From positions 1,144,464 through 1,208,463 of the forward strand of contig NZ_KB217478.1 of NCBI RefSeq assembly GCF_000331305.1: a DNA stretch of 64,000 nt, given 5' to 3'. Numbering within the stretch: position 1 is the first letter of the stretch; each line of letters starts with the position of its first letter. This document shows positions 19,570 through 27,704 of this stretch, one piece after another. The DNA is from Calothrix sp. PCC 7103 (GTDB lineage: Bacteria > Cyanobacteriota > Cyanobacteriia > Cyanobacteriales > Nostocaceae). The position numbers and the translations under genes are program-made. A model generated the notes under the pieces. The model had not been told where the DNA came from. It was given only the letters and a program-made list of their open reading frames with translations, and did not search any database.

Positions 19570-19887
19570 ATGTCGAAAATAATAGGCATCGATAACATGA
19601 CTGTAGAAGCAGTAAACAACGAGCTATCAAAAGGCGCCAAGTTTGTAGTATTTCCTTACTGCTTTTCAGTAGTGATAATGTCATTCAAACGGAGTTCTGA
19701 TATTTACTTTATTAAAGCAGGTGAAGGCGCCTTTGTTAAGAGTATTCCGTTTTTACTAATTTCATTATTCCTGGGATGGTGGGGAATACCTTGGGGGATT
19801 ATTTACACTATTCAATGTTTATTTGATAACCTTAGAGGTGGAAGAGATGTTACAGAGCAGGTAATTTCAGCATTAAGACAAGGGTAA
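19570..19887 (+). CDS. Hypothetical membrane protein (105 residues)
   Basis: I do not recognise a named family. The N-terminal part is soluble (NMTVEAVNNELSKGAKFVVF). A hydrophobic stretch YCFSVVIMSF is followed by a polar strand. One clear membrane helix SIPFLLISLFLGWWGIPWGI at about residues 57-77 carries a WWGIPWG motif, and a polar tail follows. Two GGCGCC sites fall inside. It lies alone between the acetyltransferase and a convergent operon. Confidence 0.65.
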   Translation: MSKIIGIDNMTVEAVNNELSKGAKFVVFPYCFSVVIMSFKRSSDIYFIKAGEGAFVKSIPFLLISLFLGWWGIPWGIIYTIQCLFDNLRGGRDVTEQVISALRQG

Positions 19888-19907
19888 TTATATAAATTTT
19901 AATTCCT

Positions 19908-20306
19908 CTAATGAGATTTTCCATCGCTACCTAAATATTCACGATAACCGCAAATTTTATCGCCACAGACATCAAAAGAAACGGCAATACGATTTTTGTA
20001 AGGTTGTCCCCGCATTATTCCTTTGTCTCTAAATTCAAAAACAACCGTTGTTTCACTACTGGTAATTCTTTCTAAGGAAGTTAAGGTAATACTTGAGCCA
20101 AAAACTTCATTTACGTATTCAAAAAATTGTTTCGCTCTTTCTTTGCCAGTATTTAAACCTTGATATGGGCCGATAGGGAACCAGAAAGTAAAGTCATCAC
20201 TAAGCATATCTAAAAGAGGATTCCAATCACCAGTCCCTAAACCATGCATTAATTTGTCAAAACCTTGTTGACCAACTTTTAATGTATTATCTGAAGTTTC
20301 CGTCAT
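19908..20306 (-). CDS. SnoaL-like/NTF2-fold protein
   Basis: The 132-residue cone-shaped NTF2-fold protein has FDKLMHGLGTGDWNPLLDMLSDDFTFWFP, then FFEYVNEVFGS and FEFRDKGIMRGQPYKNRIAVSFD. These are typical of SnoaL-like polyketide cyclase or isomerase-type proteins and of many uncharacterised small-ligand proteins. It is the last gene of the seven-gene reverse-strand operon that begins at 26027, 28 bases after its upstream neighbour. Its partners suggest it handles a small organic intermediate. Confidence 0.78.
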   Translation of the reverse strand: MTETSDNTLKVGQQGFDKLMHGLGTGDWNPLLDMLSDDFTFWFPIGPYQGLNTGKERAKQFFEYVNEVFGSSITLTSLERITSSETTVVFEFRDKGIMRGQPYKNRIAVSFDVCGDKICGYREYLGSDGKSH

Positions 20307-20334
20307 AATTGTAACCTAAGCACAAATAAAATTA

Positions 20335-21342
20335 TTAATATCTGACAACAACCTTACCACAATTCTGACCACTTAGCATATATTCAACAGCATTGGGAAT
20401 AGATTCAAGACCTTTAAATTGGGTTGGGTCAACTACTACTTTTAACTTTTTATCATAAAATAAATTTAATAACCGTTCCCGTGCTTCCGCAGCATAGTCT
20501 TGATATAATGGCATGAGAAATCCTTTGATCGAAGCAGCTTTCCAAAATAGTTGATGATAAATTCGGGGTTGCGTTACTTTCTCGAAATCATTGCCGTATT
20601 CAGAAATAAAACCAACTATAACTAATCTTCCTCTCACCGCTAAATTTTCTACACAGGTATCAAAAATAGTTTTACCCACGCAATCAAAAATTAAATTAAT
20701 GCCATTAGGGTATTCTTTTTTAAGAACTTGGTTTAAGTCTTCGCTACGATAGTTAATCGCGCGCTCGCATCCCAATTCTTTGAGTAATTGCGCTTTTGCT
20801 TCGGAACTACATGTCCCGATAACACGATTACCAGCTAATTTCGCTAATTGTACTGCAATGTGTCCCGTTCCCCCCGCAGCCGCAGTTACTAATACTACCT
20901 CATTACTTGTCATCTCCCCCGCTTGTTCCAAAGCTACTAATGCCGAAACACCAGTTGGCATTAAAGTTAGTACCTCTGGTGTTGCTTCTGGTACTTTAAA
21001 AGTAATATTCGCATCAACACACTGGTATTCTCTATACCCACCACCTCGGTAAATAGTGACAACGTTATCACCTGGTAGTAAATGTTTAACATCACTGCCA
21101 ACAGCAATAACTTCCCCCACAGCTTCTACACCTAAATCAAAAGGTGGCGCCAGCTTAATGTAACTAATATCACCTCGACAAATTAAGGTATCAAACCCAG
21201 CATTCACACCTGCAAATTTATTACGAATTAATATTTCGTTGGATGCGGGTTCGGGGATTGGAATATCGATAACTTCGATAGCTAATTTAAAATTGGCAGC
21301 ATGTTTGTTTGCTATTAGTTTTTTATAAGTTTTTGCAGTCAT
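20335..21342 (-). CDS. Zinc-binding dehydrogenase / quinone oxidoreductase (MDR superfamily)
   Basis: The 335-residue medium-chain reductase has an N-terminal GroES-like domain (IRNKFAGVNAGFDTLICRGD) and a nucleotide-binding domain with VLVTAAAGGTGHIAVQLAKLAG at about residue 150. FDCVGKTIFD follows. It lacks the zinc-ligand pattern of alcohol dehydrogenases and looks like the prostaglandin reductase-3/ZADH2 type, which reduces enones or quinones with NADPH. It is the sixth gene of the reverse-strand operon. Confidence 0.85.
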   Translation of the reverse strand: MTAKTYKKLIANKHAANFKLAIEVIDIPIPEPASNEILIRNKFAGVNAGFDTLICRGDISYIKLAPPFDLGVEAVGEVIAVGSDVKHLLPGDNVVTIYRGGGYREYQCVDANITFKVPEATPEVLTLMPTGVSALVALEQAGEMTSNEVVLVTAAAGGTGHIAVQLAKLAGNRVIGTCSSEAKAQLLKELGCERAINYRSEDLNQVLKKEYPNGINLIFDCVGKTIFDTCVENLAVRGRLVIVGFISEYGNDFEKVTQPRIYHQLFWKAASIKGFLMPLYQDYAAEARERLLNLFYDKKLKVVVDPTQFKGLESIPNAVEYMLSGQNCGKVVVRY

Positions 21343-21371
21343 AGGGGATGCGAGATATAAATGTTTGCAAA

Positions 21372-22280
21372 CTATATATAGTTACGATATGACAAAACAG
21401 TTCCCAACCGCGATAAATCTCTATCTACTCGAACAAAAAATAAACCACCATCATCTGTTACGTGTCTACCAGAAATGACAAAACTAGGGCAGTAACACAT
21501 AGAACCTTTTGTGACGTGGTAATCACCAATATCGCAGTATCCAGAAATGCAATACGCCTCTTCGTTGTAAGATTGAATCATTGAATTGATACCATCGTAA
21601 TGTGGCAAAACAGCAAGCAGCCATGTTCCACCCCCGTTAGAATGTTTTCTCAGATATTTCTTTTTTGCTACTTCAAATTGAACTGTGTCTGTTTTACCCC
21701 ACGGTAACAATTTACTGTCTAATGCTGGTATGTATTCGTTTAATCTTGCGCTTGAGTGATTATCTTGTAAGTTTTCATATTTTAATGGCACTGGCCCGTT
21801 TTCCATCCAGAGAATTTCTACTTCTTCCCCACCAATAACTTTCACTGAACCAAGTCTCACTCCCGCAGGAATAAAAGAGTAGCCATGCTTGTTTAATTGC
21901 CAATCTCCTATTTGAATAGTACCTTTGAGTATAAAAATTTCTAAATCAGCAGTAAATATTCCAGCGGGTGCTTCAAATTGGGGTGGTAAATATACTATGG
22001 AAGTAGACGCACCAGAATTATGCCATGTTAGTAATCGACGTTTTGCTGATGTTACGCTTTTTGGCATACCATCAATTTGCCACTCTTGTTCTTCGGCAAC
22101 ATTTATGTGAAAAAATTGATATTCACGAGGTACGTATTCTTGGGTAATTGCAGTGCTTCTTCCTGATAGGTTCAAACGTCCCGTACCATCTCCACCCCAA
22201 TCTTCTTTGATGAAGGTTACATCTAAAAAGTCATCGGTCTCTTGTGCAGTTGTTTTATTGTATTCTTGTTGCATATTCAT
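21372..22280 (-). CDS. Cupin, DUF4437-like protein
   Basis: The 302-residue protein has two beta-rich halves. The first contains LEIFILKGTIQIGDWQLNKHGYSFIPAG, a cupin-like segment. The second contains EEAYCISGYCDIGDYHVTKGSMCYCPSFV, a similar segment. This fits the DUF4437 bicupin group. Histidine metal ligands are sparse, so catalytic metal binding is uncertain. It starts 4 bases after the hydrolase stop and is clearly part of the operon. Confidence 0.72.
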   Translation of the reverse strand: MNMQQEYNKTTAQETDDFLDVTFIKEDWGGDGTGRLNLSGRSTAITQEYVPREYQFFHINVAEEQEWQIDGMPKSVTSAKRRLLTWHNSGASTSIVYLPPQFEAPAGIFTADLEIFILKGTIQIGDWQLNKHGYSFIPAGVRLGSVKVIGGEEVEILWMENGPVPLKYENLQDNHSSARLNEYIPALDSKLLPWGKTDTVQFEVAKKKYLRKHSNGGGTWLLAVLPHYDGINSMIQSYNEEAYCISGYCDIGDYHVTKGSMCYCPSFVISGRHVTDDGGLFFVRVDRDLSRLGTVLSYRNYI

Positions 22281-22284
22281 TGCA

Positions 22285-23109
22285 TTAATTATCTATTATA
22301 TCTATAAATTTTATTACTAAATTAGATATTTCTTCAACTTTTTGATTCATCATTAAGAATGTTCCACCTTCTATTTCTACAAATTTGGCTTGAGAAATTA
22401 TTTTGGTAATAGAAGTTCGATTTTCTGGTTGGGACAAACCTATTTTTACAAGCGCTTTGATATTTTCAGTTCCCGATAATATTAAAGTTGGGCAATTAAT
22501 TAAACTTAATCTTTCTTGAATAATGCTACAATATTCTTTGACAGCTAAAGAACCGTAAGGAGGATAACCATAACATTTCAACTCTTCCAAAAAACAACGA
22601 AAATTTAGTTCAGCAGAATCAGTATAAATGCTACGAGATGATAATCTTTCTATTAACTGAGAATTATCTGATTTAATTTGATAAGTTCCTAAATTTTTAT
22701 TTAAATAAGCCTCCATTTGCTGTTCGCTAAATTTATCGATATTAGATAATATTATTTTTTCGACTCGTTGAGGATATTCAGCCGCAACTTCTGCTGCAAT
22801 ATAGGCGCCTGTGTGATTGCCTAAAATATTAGCTTTTTCTATTCCTAACTCATCTAACAGAGCAATTATAGTTTTAGCATAATCAGCAATAGAATATATT
22901 CTTGGTGGTTTATCAGAATCACCAAACCCCATTAAATCCATCGCAATTACACGATAATTTTGTGCAAATATGGGTATTAATTCTCGAAATTCATCACTAC
23001 TACGAGGATTCATATGCAGCAGAACTAATGCTTGTCCCTCACCAGCAATACGGTAAAGTATTTGTCCATCTTCCGTATCTAAAAAAGCGCGCTTAACTCG
23101 CTTACTCAT
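22285..23109 (-). CDS. Alpha/beta-hydrolase with His at the nucleophile elbow
   Basis: The 274-residue alpha/beta-hydrolase fold shows the oxyanion region LVLLHMNPRSSDEF, the strand IAMDLMGFGDSDKP and the elbow ILGNHTGAYIAAEVA at about residue 96. The normal elbow is G-x-Ser-x-G; here it reads G-N-His-T-G, so the usual Ser/Asp nucleophile is replaced by His. I recall GHHTG-type variants in other alpha/beta-fold proteins. This one may be a non-hydrolytic or ligand-binding member. The N-terminus is standard. It sits in the tight operon, 16 bases after the 148-residue protein. Confidence 0.8.
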   Translation of the reverse strand: MSKRVKRAFLDTEDGQILYRIAGEGQALVLLHMNPRSSDEFRELIPIFAQNYRVIAMDLMGFGDSDKPPRIYSIADYAKTIIALLDELGIEKANILGNHTGAYIAAEVAAEYPQRVEKIILSNIDKFSEQQMEAYLNKNLGTYQIKSDNSQLIERLSSRSIYTDSAELNFRCFLEELKCYGYPPYGSLAVKEYCSIIQERLSLINCPTLILSGTENIKALVKIGLSQPENRTSITKIISQAKFVEIEGGTFLMMNQKVEEISNLVIKFIDIIDN

Positions 23110-23125
23110 AGATTTCTCCCTTGTC

Positions 23126-23572
23126 TTATTTGACTCGTTCTTCCGTAACTAGAGTACGTTGAAATATTTTATTGTTTTTGAACCACTGCCAAGTGCGCGC
23201 GCGATAATTACTACAAGCGCTAATTTGAATCATTTCATATAAATACATATCCGGCGCCTGCTTATAAGAAAAGTGCAAAATGATTGTAGAATCATCTACC
23301 TCCCATGCTTGTCCTAAAAGTCGTTCGGTATCAAATAAAAGCTTTTTATCTTGATATATTCCGGGAAACTGATACTCCTCTCGCTTGCCATTCGACCAAG
23401 TGTAGCGATTAGTTTGGTAATAGGAATAAGCAGCGTCAACTGGAAATTGGCAGGTAAGGTGAGATTCATGTTTATCTAGAATATTTCCTTCCAAATCAAC
23501 CAAAGTATACGTACCAACCCAGTCTCCTTCATGACGCACTAATACAGGCATTCCTTCTCTAATATTAGACAT
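23126..23572 (-). CDS. DUF3598-like single-domain protein (148 residues)
   Basis: LVRHEGDWVGTYTLVDLEGNILDKHESHLTC and RTYxW-like segments (the long stretch is split across about residues 10-40) resemble the N-terminal calycin-like half of DUF3598 proteins; see also the full-length member at 1430. The ATG at 23572 has GAGG about 7 bases upstream and overlaps the end of the aldehyde dehydrogenase gene (stop at 23590 lies just before it). A start at 23602 is less likely. Possibly a small-ligand binder within the operon's pathway. Confidence 0.66.
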   Translation of the reverse strand: MSNIREGMPVLVRHEGDWVGTYTLVDLEGNILDKHESHLTCQFPVDAAYSYYQTNRYTWSNGKREEYQFPGIYQDKKLLFDTERLLGQAWEVDDSTIILHFSYKQAPDMYLYEMIQISACSNYRARTWQWFKNNKIFQRTLVTEERVK

Positions 23573-23589
23573 ATGACGCCTCACTTCTC

Positions 23590-24999
23590 CTAAAACCACC
23601 AAGGGTCATGAATAGATTTTGTTTTAACCAAAAATGCTTTTTTGCGTAAAAATCTAGTAAGAGATGATGGTCCCATGCGCGAGTCACCTAAACCAGAAAG
23701 TTTAAAAGCATTTTTTTCACCTTCATGCATCATAGCTGTCAGTCCAGCATCATTGATACTAATTGCACCAGCATCTATATGCCTTCCAATTTCTATTGCT
23801 TCTGCTTGCGTTTCCGCAAAAACCGCAGCACTCAGCCCATAAATAGTATCATTTGCTAAAGAAATTGCTGACTCTACGGAAGAAAACGGCATTATTGGCA
23901 TTATCGGTCCAAATGTCTCTTCTGTCATCACCTTCATAGTATGGTTAACCTCCGTGAGAACCGTAGGACGACACCACCAACCACCTCCTAATTTTTCCAC
24001 CTCTCCACCGCAATGAACTACGGCGCCTTTTTCCACAGCATCTTGTAAATGTTCTTGAATAATTACCGCTTGTCTAGAGGGAATTATTGGACCAATTTCC
24101 CCGCTTTCTAAATCGGGATAAGCTAATTGTAGGCTTTGGGATTTTTGTACTAATTGTTTAACAAACTGCTCAAAAATAGATTCTGCAACATAAATTCTTT
24201 CTATTGAAAGACAAGACTGTCCAGTATTAACCACCGAACCCCATAAAATACCAGAAGTTGCTAAATCTAGATTTGCCGAAGGTAAAACTATTGCTGGGTC
24301 TTTTCCTCCTAATTCTAAAAAAGCTGGAATAAAAGATGTTGCAGCAGCTTGAGCCACTTTTTTACCAGTTCCTAGGCTACCAGTAAAACATATCAAGTCT
24401 ACATTTTCGACTAAGAAAGCCCCTGTTACACCATCTCCCTCAACAAAAGTTAATATATCTTTTAATATCGAAACATTATTAACTGCCGTCATTAAAGGTT
24501 TGATGAAACGAGGTGCAATTTCGCTTGGCTTAATAATTACAGCACAACCAGCCAATAAAGCAGGAATCGCATCAATAGTAGATAGTAACAGAGGAAAATT
24601 CCAAGGACTAATTACCCCAACCAGTTGATAGGGTACTGTTGTTTGTTGCAATTGAATAAAGGGAATCGACGTATCTTTGAGAGTTTCTTGCAATATCTTC
24701 GGTCCTAATTGAGACCATCTATCGATACTACTGAGAAAAGAATCTACTTCTAGATTAGAAATTGACAATCTTCCTGTATCATCAACCAAAGCAGAAACAA
24801 GCTTATCACGCAACGTCAATATCTCTTGCTTCCATTGTTGTAACGCTTCTACCCGCTTTTCAACACCAAGTTGCAGCCAAAGACTCTGCCCTCTCCGCAA
24901 GCGATTACACTCCTGTGCTAAGAAATATTGCGATGGCGGTATAATTACGTAATCAGACTCACCCGTGCGCGGGTTGCGAACTTCTATTGATTTAGACAT
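23590..24999 (-). CDS. NAD(P)-dependent aldehyde dehydrogenase family protein
   Basis: The 469-residue enzyme oxidises an aldehyde to a carboxylate. Visible motifs are SPWNFPLLLS with the conserved Asn, FTGSLGTGKKVA, the glutamate motif LELGGKDPAIV, and the catalytic cysteine in NTGQSCLS. TEETFGPIMPI follows. All catalytic residues appear intact, unlike two other enzymes of this operon. It starts 5 bases after the nitrilase-like stop. The substrate is unknown. Confidence 0.9.
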   Translation of the reverse strand: MSKSIEVRNPRTGESDYVIIPPSQYFLAQECNRLRRGQSLWLQLGVEKRVEALQQWKQEILTLRDKLVSALVDDTGRLSISNLEVDSFLSSIDRWSQLGPKILQETLKDTSIPFIQLQQTTVPYQLVGVISPWNFPLLLSTIDAIPALLAGCAVIIKPSEIAPRFIKPLMTAVNNVSILKDILTFVEGDGVTGAFLVENVDLICFTGSLGTGKKVAQAAATSFIPAFLELGGKDPAIVLPSANLDLATSGILWGSVVNTGQSCLSIERIYVAESIFEQFVKQLVQKSQSLQLAYPDLESGEIGPIIPSRQAVIIQEHLQDAVEKGAVVHCGGEVEKLGGGWWCRPTVLTEVNHTMKVMTEETFGPIMPIMPFSSVESAISLANDTIYGLSAAVFAETQAEAIEIGRHIDAGAISINDAGLTAMMHEGEKNAFKLSGLGDSRMGPSSLTRFLRKKAFLVKTKSIHDPWWF

Positions 25000-25004
25000 G
25001 AGAC

Positions 25005-26027
25005 TTAAATAATACCAAGTTTAATTAAACGCTCAATAGTTTCTTGCTGAGTTTTAATAAAATGACTACGATTGACTTCTTGATTTAGCATAGTATTTGC
25101 TGGGTAAAATTGCGACTGTCGGTAACTTTCTGCATAAGCATCGAGTCGCTGACGTGAGAGTACATTAAATATCCCTGGACGGTGACGATAACGACGTAAT
25201 GCAGCTAAGTCTATTTCCGCGAATGCTGCCATACTTTCACCTGAACCTGTCTCAGCTAATACTAGACCGCGATAATCAATTATTTTTGAACCACCATCAG
25301 TAGAAGAAGCTGGAAGCGCTGTATTTGTAATTCCCCCACTATTAGCGGAAACTACGTAAGCTATATTTTCTACGGCACGAGAAATTTTCGCTGCTTCCTT
25401 TGGGGCACGTTCTTTGCCGTATATCTCTGAGGTGTGGTGGAGAAAGACCTCTGTCCCTCGCATCATAAAACATCGAGCTAGTTCTGGAAATAAAATCTCG
25501 TCAGAAGCAATGGCTGCTAAATTACCAATTGCTGTTTTTGCTACAGGAAAAACTCCATCCAAACCGTAACAATCTAAATATTTATCCCAAACGTCGTGCG
25601 GTGTCGGAGCATACATAGAATTGAGGCGCCGATAGCGCAAGACAATTGAACCAGATGGGTCAATAACAAAACAGGTCTGAAAATATAAATTAGGGAAATT
25701 AGGGTCAAGTTCGTAAGCGTTACCAGCTAAAAAAATCTGATGTTTTTGGGCAATTTTTCCTAAACTTTCATATTCAGCCCCATTCATTTCCAAACAAGCT
25801 TTGTCTTGCCAAACCTCAAAAGACTCCCCCATAGGGAAACCAGTTAGAAAGTATTCTGGTAGAACTATTAAACGACAATCGAAACCAATAAAAGCAAGAC
25901 TAACAGGTATTTGTTGTGCTAAACGGTTGATACTTTTTTGCATTAAATCACGGGCTTCTTGACGGTCAGCAGCCAAATTGACCGCATGACAAGTCATTTG
26001 CAACGCTAAAACTCTGTAAGATTCCAT
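25005..26027 (-). CDS. Nitrilase-superfamily protein with substituted catalytic residues
   Basis: The 340-residue carbon-nitrogen hydrolase fold is the first gene of the operon. The catalytic Glu is present in LIVLPEYFLTGFP. The Lys position (usually YRK) reads YRRLN. The cysteine region, usually C-Y-D-x-x-F-P-E, reads S-D-E-I-L-F-P-E, so Cys appears replaced by Ser. RGTEVFLHHTSEI follows as in the superfamily. The fold is confident, but classical nitrilase or amidase chemistry is doubtful. It may be a divergent subfamily with other chemistry or a scaffold. Confidence 0.82.
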   Translation of the reverse strand: MESYRVLALQMTCHAVNLAADRQEARDLMQKSINRLAQQIPVSLAFIGFDCRLIVLPEYFLTGFPMGESFEVWQDKACLEMNGAEYESLGKIAQKHQIFLAGNAYELDPNFPNLYFQTCFVIDPSGSIVLRYRRLNSMYAPTPHDVWDKYLDCYGLDGVFPVAKTAIGNLAAIASDEILFPELARCFMMRGTEVFLHHTSEIYGKERAPKEAAKISRAVENIAYVVSANSGGITNTALPASSTDGGSKIIDYRGLVLAETGSGESMAAFAEIDLAALRRYRHRPGIFNVLSRQRLDAYAESYRQSQFYPANTMLNQEVNRSHFIKTQQETIERLIKLGII

Positions 26028-26074
26028 ATTGTTAGCTTTTATATTGCGTGTAGTCTTATATTAAAGGACATAAT

Positions 26075-26104
26075 GTAAAAACCCGGTTATATGTGAACCG
26101 GGTT
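26075..26104 (-). terminator. Terminator after the 58-residue membrane protein gene
   Basis: AACCCGGTT and AACCGGGTT pair around seven bases. On the reverse strand the stem is followed by TTTTTACA. It lies about 45 bases past the stop at 26149 and just outside the nitrilase-like gene start. Confidence 0.8.
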
Positions 26105-26148
26105 ATGTATCGATTTGAACTAGCTGTGTATTTATGGGAGATAGATGT

Positions 26149-26325
26149 TTAACTTTCAGTAAGTAGGGTAGGTACTTCTTGACTAGGCGCCTCTGATAAT
26201 GTTTCTGTTAAAGGTGGTTTGATTTTCTCTGCTCTGTCAGTGAGTAGGGTTGACAGCAACTTTGGTAATACAATGCAAATAGTTGCACTAAAGAGTGTTA
26301 GGAGTAAACCCTCTGTCAAATTCAA
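26149..26325 (-). CDS. Small membrane protein (58 residues), paralogue of the gene at 26524
   Basis: A TTG start at 26325 is preceded by AGGAGAAAGG, a strong ribosome-binding site. The peptide begins LNLTEGLLLTLFSATICIVL and continues with PKLLSTLLTDRAEKIK, then a Pro/Glu-rich tail. The first 36 residues closely match the protein at 26524-26781 (NSIDIILLTLVSTITCLVLP). One membrane helix spans about residues 5-22. The family is unknown to me. The real initiator codon is uncertain because no ATG is available. Confidence 0.6.
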   Translation of the reverse strand: MNLTEGLLLTLFSATICIVLPKLLSTLLTDRAEKIKPPLTETLSEAPSQEVPTLLTES

Positions 26326-26475
26326 AGCCTTTCTCCTTTTTTTTATAATTTGTTCTATTTATTAAGTGTGCAGCATATTGATGAATACGTGTTCAACTGA
26401 ATGTTTGAAATTTCTTCTGATAATCATAAGTTTCACTTAACATAAAGTTTTGTAAACATAAATTAAAATAATATT

Positions 26476-26511
26476 AAAAAGGGAGATACTGCCCCTTGTA
26501 GGCAATCTCCC
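26476..26511 (-). terminator. Terminator after the 85-residue membrane protein gene
   Basis: GGGAGAT and ATCTCCC pair, with an inner TGCC/GGCA stem. On the reverse strand TTTTTAATATT follows. It lies 13 bases past the stop at 26524. Confidence 0.78.
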
Positions 26512-26523
26512 CATCAAGTTGTT

Positions 26524-26781
26524 CTACAAATTTGGAGAACATCTCTCGCAGAAGTGCGGGCTGAATTTACATGATGGAGTGGTTTTCAAGGTATAGGTAG
26601 CACAGAATGGAAAACTGCTAACCTTGGGCTTATGCTTTTGTTTTTCTTTTTGAAGAACAAGAACTCGACTTTGTTTTATTGATTGATTGCCAAGAGCCAA
26701 AATCATTGAAACCATTCGCGGCAACACAAGGCAAGTAATTGTGCTGACCAAAGTTAGTAATATGATATCTATTGAATTCAT
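26524..26781 (-). CDS. Small membrane protein (85 residues), unknown
   Basis: ATG 26781 has AGAGGT about 9 bases upstream and gives MNSIDIILLTLVSTITCLVL, then PRMVSMILALGNQSIKQS and a basic tail. One N-terminal membrane helix is predicted. The helix and its flanks are shared with the 58-residue protein encoded just downstream (26149-26325), so the two are a tandem paralogous pair, each with its own terminator. The tails differ completely. No family is recognised. Confidence 0.62.
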   Translation of the reverse strand: MNSIDIILLTLVSTITCLVLPRMVSMILALGNQSIKQSRVLVLQKEKQKHKPKVSSFPFCATYTLKTTPSCKFSPHFCERCSPNL

Positions 26782-27180
26782 GTCTGGTTTACCTCTTAAT
26801 GAATCGTAGTAGGCTGTGTACCTTAAGATTTTAGGTTTTAGACCTTGGGCGAAAAACAACTCAAGACCTAAAATTCAAAATCTAAAATAGATGTGCGCTG
26901 CGGTCGTTCAGAGGGCAAAAACCCGTCTCTTTTTTGAAAGCAGGTTTTGAAGCATCACTGTTTCTTTATATCAGCCTAACACAACATAGAGTTTAATCAA
27001 TAGGTGCATTTATTTTGATGTGGAGAAGTCAATGCAAGAAGTTGTGTCTTTTTAAGTAAGTGATGCTAACTCTGATGTGGAATATGCTGGAAACAGTATT
27101 AATTTAATTTTTAGGTAATAGTAGGGTGAGATGGTTATGGTAAAAACATATAATGACCCAAATTTCTTGGTGAATATAGT
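26782..27180. other. Intergenic region with no recognised gene
   Basis: About 400 bases between the small membrane protein gene and the acyl-CoA synthetase remnant. It must hold the promoter of the former. No hairpin, repeat family or open frame of note was seen. Confidence 0.4.
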
Positions 27181-27660
27181 TTGCGCTCTAGTGAATTGGC
27201 GAAGCATTTAGTTGATTATTCAGATGTTGAGACACTGAGCGAAATATGGCGTGAAGTAGCAAAGCGATGTTAGGCATGTGGTTGCAGTTAATGAGCCTCA
27301 TGCGAAACCAGAAGTTGTTTTAACTTACACTCAATTAAATCAAAAAAATCAGTGTTTTGCGGCTGTTTACACGCTTTCTTGATGGCGCCTTCAGCTATGT
27401 ATACAAAAAGACAATGTTACACTGGCAGGCAGCCAAAAAATAAACTTGGAGAGTAAAATAATCCTGGATTTATTTCGTCGAGAACTTAAGCGAGAGGTGC
27501 AAAATCTTCCTGGCTAACGTCCGGACGACCGTATAGGTGCCTGCTCGGTTAATTTTAGAGCCATTTTCGACAAAAAATGGTTTAATGACACAAACATTAA
27601 AGGTGAGGCGCCATGTTGTAATGGAACGTCCCAGACGATACTATTAACAAGATGTTCGCC
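27181..27660 (+). pseudogene. Deleted long-chain acyl-CoA synthetase (AMP-binding) remnant
   Basis: The first part reads SSELAKHLVDYSDVETLSEI, then WREVAKRC. After a one-base shift comes HVVAVNEPHAKPEVVLTYTQ with LNQ, the N-terminus of cyanobacterial acyl-ACP/CoA synthetases. The last part reads LFRRELKREVQNLPG, a stop, RPDDRIGA, then after a shift ENGLMTQTLK-like KNGLMTQTLKVRRHVVMER, their C-terminus. The middle of roughly 500 residues, including all ATP-binding motifs, is missing. It lies just before ylqD and the E2 gene, where I believe the intact gene lies in other Nostocales. Confidence 0.8.
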
Positions 27661-27704
27661 CTCACCTCCACAACTGTTAACTAACGAGTGAACGTGAAAA
27701 CTTT

